Origin: JBBIJO01 sp037445895
GTDB lineage: Bacteria > Bacteroidota > Ignavibacteria > Kapaibacteriales > UBA2268
Direction: 5' to 3'
Assembly (NCBI GenBank): GCA_037445895.1
Contig: JBBIJO010000001.1
Span: 186,001-250,000, forward strand
DNA length: 64,000 nt
The translations under genes and the position numbers were made by a program. This document shows positions 1-9,068 of this stretch, one piece after another. Every line of letters begins with the position of its first letter. The first letter of the stretch is position 1. The notes beneath the pieces were generated by a model that saw nothing but the letters and a program-made list of their open reading frames with translations, was not told where the DNA came from and searched no databases.

Positions 1-1
1 A

Positions 2-607
2 AAAAGATTTCCAAATCTTAAATGGTTAGCACAGGGAACGCTATACCCCGATGTTATTGAATCAACATCGGTAAAAGGACCATCGGCAACCATCAAATCG
101 CATCACAACGTTGGCGGACTTCCCGAAACAATGAACCTAAAAATAATCGAACCATTCCGCGAACTTTTTAAAGACGAAGTTCGTAAAGTAGGAATTGAAC
201 TTGGCGTCCCCGATTGGTTCATCAAAAGACATCCATTCCCGGGTCCTGGTCTTGCCATTAGAATCATAGGAGAAGTAACAAAAGAAAGACTCGATGTCCT
301 TCGAAATGCCGATGATATTTTTATTGAGGAGATTACAAACGCAGGGCTTTACGACCAGATTTGGCAAGCTTTCGCAGTCCTTCTTCCTGTGAAAAGCGTA
401 GGTGTTATGGGCGACGAACGAACCTACGAAAATGTTTGTGCTTTGCGTAGTGTTACAAGTTTAGATGGAATGACAGCCGATTGGTTCCCTTTTCCCCACG
501 AGTTGCTTGCAAAAATTTCAAATAGAATAATCAACGAAATACGTGGAATCAATCGCGTGGTTTACGACATAACAAGCAAGCCTCCCGGAACAATAGAATG
601 GGAATGA
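2..607 (+). CDS. guaA: GMP synthase (glutamine-hydrolysing), C-terminal part, 5' truncated
   Basis: Makes GMP from XMP with glutamine-derived ammonia, the last step of guanine nucleotide synthesis. The reading frame is open from base 2, upstream of the ATG at 131; its first visible residues (KWLAQGTLYPDVIES) belong to the ATP-pyrophosphatase domain, so the gene begins outside the window. The rest is the dimerisation domain typical of GuaA: the RHPFPGPGLAIR stretch, KSVGVMGDERTYE, and the family's usual C-terminus ending PPGTIEWE. The full protein would be about 510 residues. It converges on the minus-strand HAD phosphatase gene, 32 bases away. Identification is secure; the N-terminal glutaminase domain cannot be assessed here. 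Confidence 0.97.
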   Translation, partial: KRFPNLKWLAQGTLYPDVIESTSVKGPSATIKSHHNVGGLPETMNLKIIEPFRELFKDEVRKVGIELGVPDWFIKRHPFPGPGLAIRIIGEVTKERLDVLRNADDIFIEEITNAGLYDQIWQAFAVLLPVKSVGVMGDERTYENVCALRSVTSLDGMTADWFPFPHELLAKISNRIINEIRGINRVVYDITSKPPGTIEWE

Positions 608-639
608 AAGAAAAACAATTAAGGTCACTATTGATTCTT

Positions 640-1374
640 TTATTCTACTTCGAACGCTTTCTTTCGGTTTAAATATGCCTGACGACGGAATTTTAGCTTT
701 CCCTTATTAAGAATTTTTTCGAGAGTATAGCGAATATCAGAAAAATTCTTGAATGTATAATGTGGAATATGTCTTTCTCTACAGTAGCTACTTAGTATTT
801 GCTTTGCAAAGATAATATCGGAATATTCTACAATACAAAAATCGGAATAACCATCGCCAATACAAACCATTGCCTCATCGTCGTGCAATCTAGACAAAGC
901 AATGTTCCGTTTGCAAGAGCCGGCATTGCACAAGCAAGATTCCGAAGCATAAATAAACAATGGCAATATCGAACCATTCACTTCTTTTATTGAATTAGCA
1001 TGATGTATAATTGTTTCGAGATTAGTTTTCTTCAGCACACCTTCGATATAGAAATCGAATCCATCGCTTAGAATTTCGAATTCAATGCTACTTTCCCGAC
1101 AAAAAGTAACAAAGTCATAAAAAAATGGATCAATTTCGGCAACATTTTGAGCAAAATTTTGCAACTTCCCGATGGAAATACCTTTTGGCAATGTTTTAAA
1201 TAATGCTTGCCAATATTCTTTGATATGGATTTTACCTTGTATTAGTTGAGAATAGTATAGTTCGAAATTGCCAAATTTTCTAAATATTTCGTTACAAATA
1301 TCTTCCGTGGTAATTGTTCCGTCGAAATCGGAAAAAACACGAAGACGAGATGGTTTAGGAAACAAGTTGCCCAT
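640..1374 (-). CDS. HAD-superfamily phosphatase, MtnX-like
   Basis: Predicted cytosolic phosphatase of the haloacid dehalogenase superfamily (244 residues). The nucleophile motif DFDGT is at residues 16-20, with Asp16 as nucleophile and Asp18 as acid/base; the late acidic motif appears as GDGYSDFCIV. The layout resembles the MtnX/phosphoserine phosphatase-like HAD-IB group (2-hydroxy-3-keto-5-methylthiopentenyl-1-phosphate phosphatase and relatives). No other methionine-salvage gene is nearby, so the substrate is not established. The start codon overlaps the stop of the upstream DUF3108 gene by one base, so it is probably the last gene of the nuoLMN transcript. The superfamily is certain; the MtnX label is tentative. 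Confidence 0.75.
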   Translation of the reverse strand: MGNLFPKPSRLRVFSDFDGTITTEDICNEIFRKFGNFELYYSQLIQGKIHIKEYWQALFKTLPKGISIGKLQNFAQNVAEIDPFFYDFVTFCRESSIEFEILSDGFDFYIEGVLKKTNLETIIHHANSIKEVNGSILPLFIYASESCLCNAGSCKRNIALSRLHDDEAMVCIGDGYSDFCIVEYSDIIFAKQILSSYCRERHIPHYTFKNFSDIRYTLEKILNKGKLKFRRQAYLNRKKAFEVE

Positions 1375-2183
1375 TAATTAAGTTTTGCTTTCAAAGGACC
1401 ACGTAATCCGCGATAACTAACTAAATCGGCAGAAACATACCCAATCAAAATTTTTGTAGCAACTTTGACCGGCATTTTTCTTTCATCGTCGGTTAACCAA
1501 ACATAGATCGAACCTTCACTCTTAAACAATCCTCCTTCGACAACAAGTGGTTCGACAACTACACAACGAAATCGGCCAGCTTCGACTTCAACATTTTGTT
1601 TTCCAAGAATTTTTACTCCAAGCTTATAGGTTGTATCCTTAAAGAAATTATATAAATACAAAACAGTATCTTTTGGCATCGAGCCAAGCGGAAGAGTCCG
1701 AACATAGTAAAAAGCGGATACAATATCGTGGACAAATGGAGGCACTTTATATTTTTTTCCATCTACATTTGCAAAATGGTTAACTTGGTCGAAAACAGCT
1801 TTAAAATCTCGTCGGTAGTTACCTTCGCGTATATGTTGTTCGAATTCCCAGGGAAAAATACCTGCTACATCCAAAACTGTGCTATACCAATCTCGGACTT
1901 TGTAAATCCACTCGAGTGACTTCAAAGAATTAACCTGGAAACGGACATCGTAACATTCCCTACCATTGCGAAAGATTGGTTTCGAAAGAATATGGAGGTA
2001 ACCTTCGCCGGCAACAATAAAGCCATAACGAACTTTGTAATCGAGTCTTTCACCATAGCCATAAGCTTCATTGGGATGGTAACGAAAACTACTTTGGGAA
2101 ATCACATTAAAACTTAGAAAGAAAAATAGGGTTGCAACAGCGAACGCACTCTTAAAATATTTAATTTTTAGCCGAGTTTTCAT
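1374..2183 (-). CDS. DUF3108 domain secreted protein
   Basis: About 269 residues with an N-terminal signal peptide (charged start MKTRLKIKYFK, hydrophobic core, likely cleavage after the VISQS region), so it is exported to the periplasm or outer membrane. The mature part has the pattern of DUF3108: a YxVRYGFIVAGEGYL strand near the start and later VEAGRFRCVVVEP and YVWLTDDERKMPVKV. The biochemical role of the family is unknown. I place the start at the ATG at 2183, seven bases after the nuoN stop, because the earlier in-frame start at 2219 is a TTG inside nuoN and would spoil the signal peptide. It is likely co-transcribed with nuoLMN and with the HAD gene downstream. Confidence 0.8.
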   Translation of the reverse strand: MKTRLKIKYFKSAFAVATLFFFLSFNVISQSSFRYHPNEAYGYGERLDYKVRYGFIVAGEGYLHILSKPIFRNGRECYDVRFQVNSLKSLEWIYKVRDWYSTVLDVAGIFPWEFEQHIREGNYRRDFKAVFDQVNHFANVDGKKYKVPPFVHDIVSAFYYVRTLPLGSMPKDTVLYLYNFFKDTTYKLGVKILGKQNVEVEAGRFRCVVVEPLVVEGGLFKSEGSIYVWLTDDERKMPVKVATKILIGYVSADLVSYRGLRGPLKAKLN

Positions 2184-2190
2184 AGGAAAA

Positions 2191-3657
2191 TCACCCGAGA
2201 AGGCGATAAGTGAAATCAACTACAAGTTGCGGGAATATTCCAAAGAACAGGGTCCCTAACAGACAAATGATAATAGATGCAAAAGGCAATCCAAAGCTTG
2301 GCTTTAATTCTCCCGATGGTTCCTGGAAATACATAACAAGTATTAAACCAATATAATAATACATAGAAATTATCGACGAAATGACAGCGATTATCGTTAG
2401 CCAAAGGTAATCGGCTTTTATTGCAGAAACAAAGAGATAATATTTCCCAAAAAATCCGGCGAAAGGAGGAATCCCAGCAAGCGACAGCATAAAAATTGCA
2501 AGAGTTCCTGCTATAAATGGATGAAATTTTGAATAACCTTTATAATCGTCGAATAAATTATACTTTCCATTTTCTCGCTCATTAATCGAAACAATTGCAA
2601 ACGCTCCAAATTGCATAAAAAGGTAAGAGAGAGAATAGAACGCAATCCCATTCCATCCTTCTGTATTGTTTGCCACAATACCAATCAGAAGGTATCCAGC
2701 ATGGGCGACCGAAGAATATGCGAGCATCCGTTTGACATTCTTTTGGACAAGAGCAATAAAATTTCCAACAAGCATTGTTACTGCCGAAACATAAGCAAGA
2801 ATATGCTGAAGCTTATGGGAATACGAGCCAACAAAATTATTCGCATTTGGGAAAATAAAACTTTTAGCCAAAATCAACAACGCAAGTATTGCTGCTGCTT
2901 TCCCTGCTGTACTCATAAAACCCCCAACGACTGTTGGAGCACCATAATAAACATCTGGTGCCCATTGATGGAATGGAAATGCCGCAATTTTAAATGACAG
3001 TCCAACAAACATTAAGGCAATACCAATTGTAAAATATAATTGATTCAGATTCCCCGATTTAACATAATTGCTAATTTCATTAATCATCAAAGACTTGCTC
3101 GCCCCATAAACCATTGCCATACCATAGACAAGAAATCCAGTAGCAAATGCCCCAAGAAGAAAATATTTCACCGAAGCTTCGACCGATTCATCCGAAATTC
3201 GGAAAAATCCAGCGAGGACATAAAAACTCAACGACATTGTTTCGATTCCAAGAAATAAAACTATCAAATTATTTGAATGAGAAATAACCACCATCCCAAA
3301 TATTGCAAGTATGATTAAAGTATAGAACTCATTAAGTTCCTTGTATTCACGTCGGATAAAATCTTTACCAGCAAGTGTAGCTAAAATACCCGCTACAATA
3401 AAAATTAAGTCAAAATAATAGGTAAACCCAGCGAAGGAAAGTGTTCCTTTCGTAAGCAAAATATCCGGATTTAAATTCGTAGCAAAAGAATAATTAAATA
3501 ACGCAACGATTGTCCCCACTAATGCTAAAATCAATCCGCAAAGCGTTCCATAAAAATTTAATTTCTTGGATTTCCAAATCCCGTCGATAACCAATAATAA
3601 TATGGCAAATACTCCTAAAATAACTATCGGTAACGAGGCAATAAATTCAATATTCAT
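2191..3657 (-). CDS. nuoN: NADH-quinone oxidoreductase subunit N
   Basis: Membrane-arm, antiporter-like subunit of respiratory complex I, taking part in proton translocation. About 488 residues with many hydrophobic helices. It has the conserved transmembrane Glu segment (FLGIETMSLSFYVLAGF) and the proton-channel Lys region (FKIAAFPFHQWAPDVYYGAP) of the NuoN/MrpD family. The ATG at 3657 is chosen over an upstream in-frame TTG at 3669 because a GGAG ribosome-binding site lies 8 bases before it. It follows nuoM by about 20 bases in nuoL-nuoM-nuoN order. Confidence 0.96.
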   Translation of the reverse strand: MNIEFIASLPIVILGVFAILLLVIDGIWKSKKLNFYGTLCGLILALVGTIVALFNYSFATNLNPDILLTKGTLSFAGFTYYFDLIFIVAGILATLAGKDFIRREYKELNEFYTLIILAIFGMVVISHSNNLIVLFLGIETMSLSFYVLAGFFRISDESVEASVKYFLLGAFATGFLVYGMAMVYGASKSLMINEISNYVKSGNLNQLYFTIGIALMFVGLSFKIAAFPFHQWAPDVYYGAPTVVGGFMSTAGKAAAILALLILAKSFIFPNANNFVGSYSHKLQHILAYVSAVTMLVGNFIALVQKNVKRMLAYSSVAHAGYLLIGIVANNTEGWNGIAFYSLSYLFMQFGAFAIVSINERENGKYNLFDDYKGYSKFHPFIAGTLAIFMLSLAGIPPFAGFFGKYYLFVSAIKADYLWLTIIAVISSIISMYYYIGLILVMYFQEPSGELKPSFGLPFASIIICLLGTLFFGIFPQLVVDFTYRLLG

Positions 3658-3677
3658 AATTTTCTCCAACCTTTATC

Positions 3678-5258
3678 TTATTTCATCTTCATATAATCAT
3701 TAGTTAAAAAGTTTGTGTATGGTTTCATTCCAAACTTATATTCATAAATACGATTGACAACTTGCCGAGATGTTTGTTCCGAATATTTCAGGAAAAAATT
3801 GGGATAGACACCAATCCAAACTATAAATATTACAATCGGAATAAGATACACCCATTCTCGCTTTGTCAAATCTTTCAAATTATGATTATGCGAATTGGTT
3901 ATCGCACCAAACATTACTTTTTGAAACATAATGAGTAAGTAAACCGCTGCAAAAATCACACCAGTTGCAGCAAAAACAGTATATAAATAAGAATTTAAAA
4001 TTGGAGATTTAAATGCTCCAAGCAACGAGAGAAACTCGCCAACAAAACCGTTCAAACCTGGAAGCCCAACGGAGGCAAGCATAGCTATACCAAAAAGGAC
4101 GGTAAAAGCTGGCATCACCCGTGCTATCCCCCCATAATCAACAATTTCCCGCGTATGACGTCGTTCATAAAGAATTCCAACTGCAAGGAATAACATACCT
4201 GTCGAAAGTCCGTGATTAACCATTTGTATGATTGCCCCTTGAATTCCTTCGACAGTCATCGAGAATATCCCAAGAACTACAAACCCCAAATGGCTAACAG
4301 AAGAAAATGCCACCAATCGTTTAACGTCCGTTTGAACTGCCGAAACCAACGCACCATAAATTATCCCAACCACAGCAAAAATCGAAATATATGGCGCATA
4401 AAATACTGCTGACTGCATAAATAACTCAATATTAAAGCGAATTAAACCATAGGTACCTAATTTCAAAAGAATCCCTGCAAGAATGACCGAACCGGGGGTT
4501 GGAGCTTCTGTGTGGGCATCGGGCAACCAAGTATGGAAAGGGAACAAGGGAACTTTAATGCAAAACGATAGGGCAAAAGCTAAAAACAACCACTTCTCTA
4601 TTTCGAAAGGAATTGGATTAGTTAAAAGAACTTGTTTGATTCGAATGAAGTTAGCTGTGAAACCACTTGAAATTTGAAGTATATTGCCACCCACATAATA
4701 CCCAAGCCAAACTATTGCAACAAGCATAAACAACGAGCCAACAACAGTATAAATAAAGAACTTAACCGATGCATAGATACGGTGCTTACCTCCCCATAGA
4801 CCAATGATGAAATACATAGGAATCAAAATCAATTCCCAGAAAATGTAGAACAAAAATAAGTCGAGCGAAACAAAAACCCCAGTCATTGCAAATTGAAGCA
4901 GCAAAAGCAAAATGTAATATTCTTTCTCCCTTTTGTCGATTGCTGAAAATGAAGAAAGGAATGTAATAGGGCTTATAAACGTAGTTAACATCACCAAAAG
5001 AATGCTTATCCCGTCAACCCCAACACGAAACCCTGCGTCAATTTTATCTATCCAAATATTTTCGAAATAAAACTGAAAGTTCGGATTGTTGTAATCGAAT
5101 TTTATCAAAAGAAAAAGCGAAATAAAAAAAGTAACTAACGAAACAACAAATGAAAAGACTTTGATAAAGTTTTTATTATTCCTGTCAACAAATAAAAGAA
5201 TAATTGAGCCAAGTAAAGGCAAGCCTAAAATTGCAAATAAAATTTCCATCGTCAGCAT
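3678..5258 (-). CDS. nuoM: NADH-quinone oxidoreductase subunit M
   Basis: Antiporter-like membrane subunit of complex I (526 residues, roughly 14 hydrophobic segments). The key transmembrane glutamate lies in FYIFWELILIPMYFIIGLWG, and the Lys/His channel region reads FCIKVPLFPFHTWLPDAHTEAPT, both diagnostic of NuoM. A second in-frame ATG at 5249 could be the true start; neither has a clear Shine-Dalgarno sequence. The gene starts 15 bases after the nuoL stop and is followed closely by nuoN, so the three are one transcript. Confidence 0.96.
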   Translation of the reverse strand: MLTMEILFAILGLPLLGSIILLFVDRNNKNFIKVFSFVVSLVTFFISLFLLIKFDYNNPNFQFYFENIWIDKIDAGFRVGVDGISILLVMLTTFISPITFLSSFSAIDKREKEYYILLLLLQFAMTGVFVSLDLFLFYIFWELILIPMYFIIGLWGGKHRIYASVKFFIYTVVGSLFMLVAIVWLGYYVGGNILQISSGFTANFIRIKQVLLTNPIPFEIEKWLFLAFALSFCIKVPLFPFHTWLPDAHTEAPTPGSVILAGILLKLGTYGLIRFNIELFMQSAVFYAPYISIFAVVGIIYGALVSAVQTDVKRLVAFSSVSHLGFVVLGIFSMTVEGIQGAIIQMVNHGLSTGMLFLAVGILYERRHTREIVDYGGIARVMPAFTVLFGIAMLASVGLPGLNGFVGEFLSLLGAFKSPILNSYLYTVFAATGVIFAAVYLLIMFQKVMFGAITNSHNHNLKDLTKREWVYLIPIVIFIVWIGVYPNFFLKYSEQTSRQVVNRIYEYKFGMKPYTNFLTNDYMKMK

Positions 5259-5273
5259 TCAATGTTAAACAAA

Positions 5274-7262
5274 TTACAAGCCTAAAAGCATAATAAGAAT
5301 AAAGAAAATTATTCCCCCAAACATAATAATAGCATAATTTTGAACAACACCAGTTTGAATCTTCCTAAGCACTTCGCTTATCTTAATCGTAACAAATGCC
5401 GAACCATTAACAATTCCATCGATTATTTTTACATCAACAAATCTCCATAGAAACTTTTGCGACACATTTACAATAGGGTCTGCAATTACATAGAAATAAA
5501 ATTCGTCAACGAAATACTTATTATATAAAGTTCTATATAATGCTTTGAAACTCATTGAAATCTTTCGTGGTGCTGTCCATTGTTCATCCGAATAAAATTT
5601 ACTAGCAAATAGGACGCCACCGAGAGCAACAACAATCGAAAGAATCATCAATAAATATTCTTGAAACTCAATATGGTTAGTAACTCCAAGATGAATGATT
5701 CCACTTGATAAAAAAATCTTGTGTGCATCGGAAAAAACAGGTTCAAGCCAACTGTCGATTAGGTTCGATTTATTCCCAGCCCAAAACCCTAACGCATAAG
5801 GGATTCCCAGAAATCCTCCGAAAGCAGAAAAGAATCCAAGAATTTGCAAGGGGATTGTCATAACTTTGGGGGATTCGTGTGGATGAATGTGGTGACTCTC
5901 GAAGCGTTCTTTGCCAAAGAAAACGAGATAGAGCAAACGAAACATATAAAAAGCAGTGCAAAAAGCCGAAATCACAAGTATCAGCCAAAGTAAAATGTTC
6001 CCATTCGAAAAAACCTTCCACAAAATTTCATCTTTCGAAAAGAATCCACTAAAAAACGGAATCCCTGCGATAGCAAGCGTAGCAATGAAAAAAGTGAAAT
6101 ATGTTTTAGGCATATAATTGCGTAATCCTCCCATACGTTTAATATTCTGTTCTTCGTGCATTCCGTGGATAACTGCCCCAGCACCAAGGAATAGTAAACC
6201 CTTGAAAAAGGCGTGAGTCATAACGTGAAATACACCTGCAACAAAAGCCCCAACGCCTAATGCCGAAAACATAAATCCAAGTTGGCTTACAGTTGAATAA
6301 GCAAGGACTTTTTTTATATCGTTTTGAACAATCCCAATTGTAGCTGCAAAAAAAGCTGTAAAAGTCCCAATAACAGCAATCACCGCAAGTGTAGTTGGTG
6401 CAAGTGCAAACAGCGATGGGTTGCGCGCAATAAGAAAAATACCCGAAGTTACCATCGTCGCAGCATGAATCAACGCACTTACAGGAGTTGGACCAGCCAT
6501 TGCATCGGGAAGCCAAATAGCCAAAGGAATCTGCGCAGACTTCCCAGTGCAAGCTAAAAACAAAAGAAGCGTAATTGTTGTAATCAAAACATTATTATAA
6601 TATATACTCGACGATGAACTAAAAACTGCATTGAGAGATTGATATTCTAAAGATTGAAAGTTAACGAACAAAAGGAACATCGCAATAAGAAATCCAAAAT
6701 CGCCAATTCGATTTACAATAAATGCTTTATTTGCAGCATCTCCTGTCCATTTTATTCGAACACCTTCGAATCTTCTATCATACCAAAATCCAATTAAAAG
6801 ATAAGAACATAGACCAACTCCTTCCCAACCTAAAAAAGTAAGCAAGAAATTACTTGAAAGCACAAGGTTCAACATCATAAAAATGAAAAGATTCATATAG
6901 GAAAAGAAGCGATAATAACTCCTATCTTTGTGCATATAACCTATTGAGTAAACATGAATCAAAAAACCAACACCAGTTACAATTAGCGAAAAAAGGATTG
7001 AAAGTTGGTCAACTTGATAAGAAATGTTTACAGAAAAATCGCCAGCAACTATCCAAGGAAAAACATTGACAATAATAGGATTTTCGTAGCCAGTTGTTAT
7101 CCATTCAGTAAATATTAGAGAAGTTACTAAAAGCGAAAGGAAGACAGAAAACGAGCCAATACCACCAATTAACCATTCTTTTTTAAAATATTTTCCACAA
7201 ATCCCATTAACAAGAAAACCCATTAATGGAAAAAACGGAACTAAGAAAACCAACGAAGACAT
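5274..7262 (-). CDS. nuoL: NADH-quinone oxidoreductase subunit L
   Basis: Largest antiporter-like subunit of complex I, carrying the long lateral helix (662 residues). Family signatures are GWEGVGLCSYLLIGFWYDRR near residue 145, the AQIPLAIWLPDAMAGPTPVSALIHAATMV channel segment (here split for length: AQIPLAIWLPDAM, then GPTPVSALIHAATM) and an extended hydrophobic C-terminus. It is the first gene of the block; clpS lies divergently 165 bases upstream. The nuoK gene that normally precedes nuoL is not adjacent, so complex I genes are split into at least two loci in this genome. Confidence 0.96.
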   Translation of the reverse strand: MSSLVFLVPFFPLMGFLVNGICGKYFKKEWLIGGIGSFSVFLSLLVTSLIFTEWITTGYENPIIVNVFPWIVAGDFSVNISYQVDQLSILFSLIVTGVGFLIHVYSIGYMHKDRSYYRFFSYMNLFIFMMLNLVLSSNFLLTFLGWEGVGLCSYLLIGFWYDRRFEGVRIKWTGDAANKAFIVNRIGDFGFLIAMFLLFVNFQSLEYQSLNAVFSSSSSIYYNNVLITTITLLLFLACTGKSAQIPLAIWLPDAMAGPTPVSALIHAATMVTSGIFLIARNPSLFALAPTTLAVIAVIGTFTAFFAATIGIVQNDIKKVLAYSTVSQLGFMFSALGVGAFVAGVFHVMTHAFFKGLLFLGAGAVIHGMHEEQNIKRMGGLRNYMPKTYFTFFIATLAIAGIPFFSGFFSKDEILWKVFSNGNILLWLILVISAFCTAFYMFRLLYLVFFGKERFESHHIHPHESPKVMTIPLQILGFFSAFGGFLGIPYALGFWAGNKSNLIDSWLEPVFSDAHKIFLSSGIIHLGVTNHIEFQEYLLMILSIVVALGGVLFASKFYSDEQWTAPRKISMSFKALYRTLYNKYFVDEFYFYVIADPIVNVSQKFLWRFVDVKIIDGIVNGSAFVTIKISEVLRKIQTGVVQNYAIIMFGGIIFFILIMLLGL

Positions 7263-7358
7263 TTCTATACCATTAATTTTATAAATATCAAGAATAAATA
7301 AATTGTAAAATTACAAAAGAGTTTAAAACGAAACAAAACTAATACTCAAAGAAAGGTA

Positions 7359-7389
7359 TTTTAAGTTCAACTTTTTTTAGATAAATTTG
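7359..7389 (+). promoter_or_regulatory. candidate Bacteroidota-type promoter of clpS
   Basis: TAAATTTG at 7382-7389 matches the Bacteroidota -7 element TAnnTTTG exactly. At the right spacing of 19 bases upstream there is TTTT instead of TTTG. It would start the transcript about 30 bases before the clpS ATG. The match is by eye only. Confidence 0.4.
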
Positions 7390-7427
7390 CAATCTAATGA
7401 TGTTCAGCAAATTCTTTTACTTGTCAG

Positions 7428-7730
7428 ATGAAGTTGTTTTATTTATCTAACGAAAAAACTTCGGCAGAAGAAGAAACATTAATAATAGACTCTACCGGAG
7501 TAACTTTCCCCGCAAGAGTAATATTATTTAACGACGATATACATACTTTCGAAGAAGTGGCGCTTCAATTAGTAAAGGCAACCCAATGCTCCTATGAACG
7601 AGGAATGGAAATTGCGTGGGAAGTTCATACAAAGGGAAAAGCAAACGTCTTCGAAGGGGATATTTCGGAATGTTTAAGGGTTAGTAATATTTTGGAAGAA
7701 ATCGCACTCCATACACAAATTGAGTCCTAA
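7428..7730 (+). CDS. clpS: ATP-dependent Clp protease adaptor ClpS
   Basis: Adaptor that delivers N-degron substrates to the ClpA/ClpC ATPase of the Clp protease. The 100-residue length fits the family. The core VILFNDDIHTFEEV is the classic ClpS signature with the Asn-Asp-Asp site that grips the substrate N-terminus, followed by A..LVKATQCSYERGMEIAWEVHTKGKA, the helix contacting the Clp N-domain. It is divergent from nuoL. Its 3' end overlaps the 3' end of the opposite-strand gene ending at 7727 by four bases. No full-length ClpA/ClpC partner is in the window; the only Clp-type ATPase here is the half protein at 25584-26903. Confidence 0.95.
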   Translation: MKLFYLSNEKTSAEEETLIIDSTGVTFPARVILFNDDIHTFEEVALQLVKATQCSYERGMEIAWEVHTKGKANVFEGDISECLRVSNILEEIALHTQIES

Positions 7731-8245
7731 TCGCCTTCGAACTCAAAATCGATTCTAATAGTGTCCCCACAACTACATAAAATCTGAACGCCAATTATTT
7801 CGCCTTCGGAATTATAAATAAACGAAGGATTGGGCTGTAATTCTTTTACACCCTTGCTTTTTGTTTCTGCTATTTTTTCCAAAGGTTGTATTTCGCTACT
7901 TTCTTGTGGTTCAACAATTGAAGAATGTTTGCGTGGTTTGGCGCCCGCAATATTTTTCAAAATTAGGAAATCAACAAATTTTTGGCTGAGTTTGATTCGA
8001 CGGTTTTTTTTAACATCGTCGGCAAAGAAATCCAAAAATTTTTTTTCTCTTTCTATTTTGTCGCTACGATTCAAAAAGTATTGGTCTAAGAATTTATGTA
8101 ATTGATGCTTTTCCTCTTCGGTTCGAGTATAACCCCTTTCTACTAAATAATCAATAAAATCGGAAGATGAACGAAATTCTTCTCGAAATGGAATTTCTAC
8201 ATTCAGATTCTTTACTTTGTCTTTTGGAATAACAAAAGATTTCAT
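7727..8245 (-). CDS. hypothetical protein at the end of the chemotaxis-like operon
   Basis: 172 residues, not recognised. It is soluble, with no signal peptide or membrane segment. The N-terminal two thirds are charged and probably helical (E/K-rich, residues 20-90). A Ser/Glu/Lys-rich linker follows, then a compact C-terminal segment around ILCSCGDTIRIDFEFEGD with a CxCG pair. It lies 38 bases downstream of a CheY-like gene and reads in the same direction, so it is probably the last gene of that operon. The context suggests a role tied to the receivers, but no function can be assigned. Confidence 0.6.
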   Translation of the reverse strand: MKSFVIPKDKVKNLNVEIPFREEFRSSSDFIDYLVERGYTRTEEEKHQLHKFLDQYFLNRSDKIEREKKFLDFFADDVKKNRRIKLSQKFVDFLILKNIAGAKPRKHSSIVEPQESSEIQPLEKIAETKSKGVKELQPNPSFIYNSEGEIIGVQILCSCGDTIRIDFEFEGD

Positions 8246-8283
8246 TCCCTAATGAAAACAATAAACAATAATTTATCCATTTT

Positions 8284-8652
8284 TCAGCCACCTCTCAAGA
8301 TAGTCTCGATTTTTTCTTTTAGTAATTGCGGGGAAAATGGCTTTAAGACATAATTGTTAACTTTTGCTTGCAAAGCTTCGAGAACATCTTCTTTCGAATT
8401 ACGGTCGGAAATCATAAGAACAGGCAAATGTTTCCATTGTTCGCTCACTCGAATGGCTTTGGTTAAATCCAATCCATTCATATTGGGAAGATTCCATTCT
8501 GTTACAACAAAATCGATTCTATTAGATTGTAGCTTAGAAAGTGCATCTTGTCCATCCTCGGCTTCAACAATTTCTTCAAAACCGAACGATTTTAAGGTAT
8601 TAATGAGAGTCCTACGCATTGTTGCAGACGAATCAACAACTAAAAATCTCAT
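8284..8652 (-). CDS. CheY-like receiver protein lacking the phospho-acceptor Asp
   Basis: Single-domain receiver (122 residues). The fold signatures are LVVDSSATMRR at the N-terminus, DFVVTEWNLPNMNGL at strand 3, a Ser in the VLMISD strand-4 motif and the conserved Lys in VLKPF. The residue that should be the phosphorylated Asp in the usual T/S-D-x-x-M/L-P motif is Glu52 (codon GAA, read directly). The first acidic pocket is reduced to a single Asp (Asp7-Ser8). It therefore probably works without phosphorylation or as a constitutively active-like form; that is inference from known receiver chemistry. It sits next to a second receiver with the same change and downstream of cheR. Confidence 0.9.
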   Translation of the reverse strand: MRFLVVDSSATMRRTLINTLKSFGFEEIVEAEDGQDALSKLQSNRIDFVVTEWNLPNMNGLDLTKAIRVSEQWKHLPVLMISDRNSKEDVLEALQAKVNNYVLKPFSPQLLKEKIETILRGG

Positions 8653-8676
8653 TTATTAATAGTATATTTTGTTAAA

Positions 8677-9054
8677 CTAAATTCCAAATCTTTCAATAAC
8701 TTTAATAATTTCATTTTGCAATCTAACCGAATTAAACGGCTTAGTGAGAAATACACTAGCCCCCGATTCATATCCCAATTGGATGTTTTCTGCCTTCGCG
8801 AGCGAAGAATAAATAATAATTGGAATAAGTTTATATGCTGGATTGTTTCTTAGTGTTTTGATTAAAGTATATCCATCAATATTGGGCATATTCAACTCTG
8901 TCATCACAAGGTCGATTTTATTTGTTGGTAATTTCTCGAGTGCTTCCATTCCATCGGCAACCGCAATAACATTTAATCCCAAGAGCTTTAATGATATGGC
9001 AATAAAATCCCGAATAGTTTTTGAATTATCTACAACTAAAACTGTTCTCGGCAT
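8677..9054 (-). CDS. second CheY-like receiver with Asp-to-Glu at the phosphorylation site
   Basis: Single-domain receiver (125 residues) with LVVDNSKTIRD, strand 3 DLVMTELNMPNIDGY, strand 4 IIIYSS and the conserved Lys in FLTKPF. As in its downstream neighbour, the phospho-acceptor is replaced by Glu (Glu53, codon GAG), and the acidic pair is Asp9-Asn10. The sequence differs clearly from the neighbour outside the motifs, so this is not a very recent duplication. It is 15 bases downstream of cheR in the same operon. A pseudo-receiver that binds a partner in a fixed state is the likeliest reading. Confidence 0.9.
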   Translation of the reverse strand: MPRTVLVVDNSKTIRDFIAISLKLLGLNVIAVADGMEALEKLPTNKIDLVMTELNMPNIDGYTLIKTLRNNPAYKLIPIIIYSSLAKAENIQLGYESGASVFLTKPFNSVRLQNEIIKVIERFGI

Positions 9055-9068
9055 AAAAATTTACAATT

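Noticed and set aside
7397..7402. Two upstream ATG codons before clpS
   Set aside because: They are in a different frame that meets a stop after about 17 codons; the ATG at 7428 gives the normal ClpS N-terminus.
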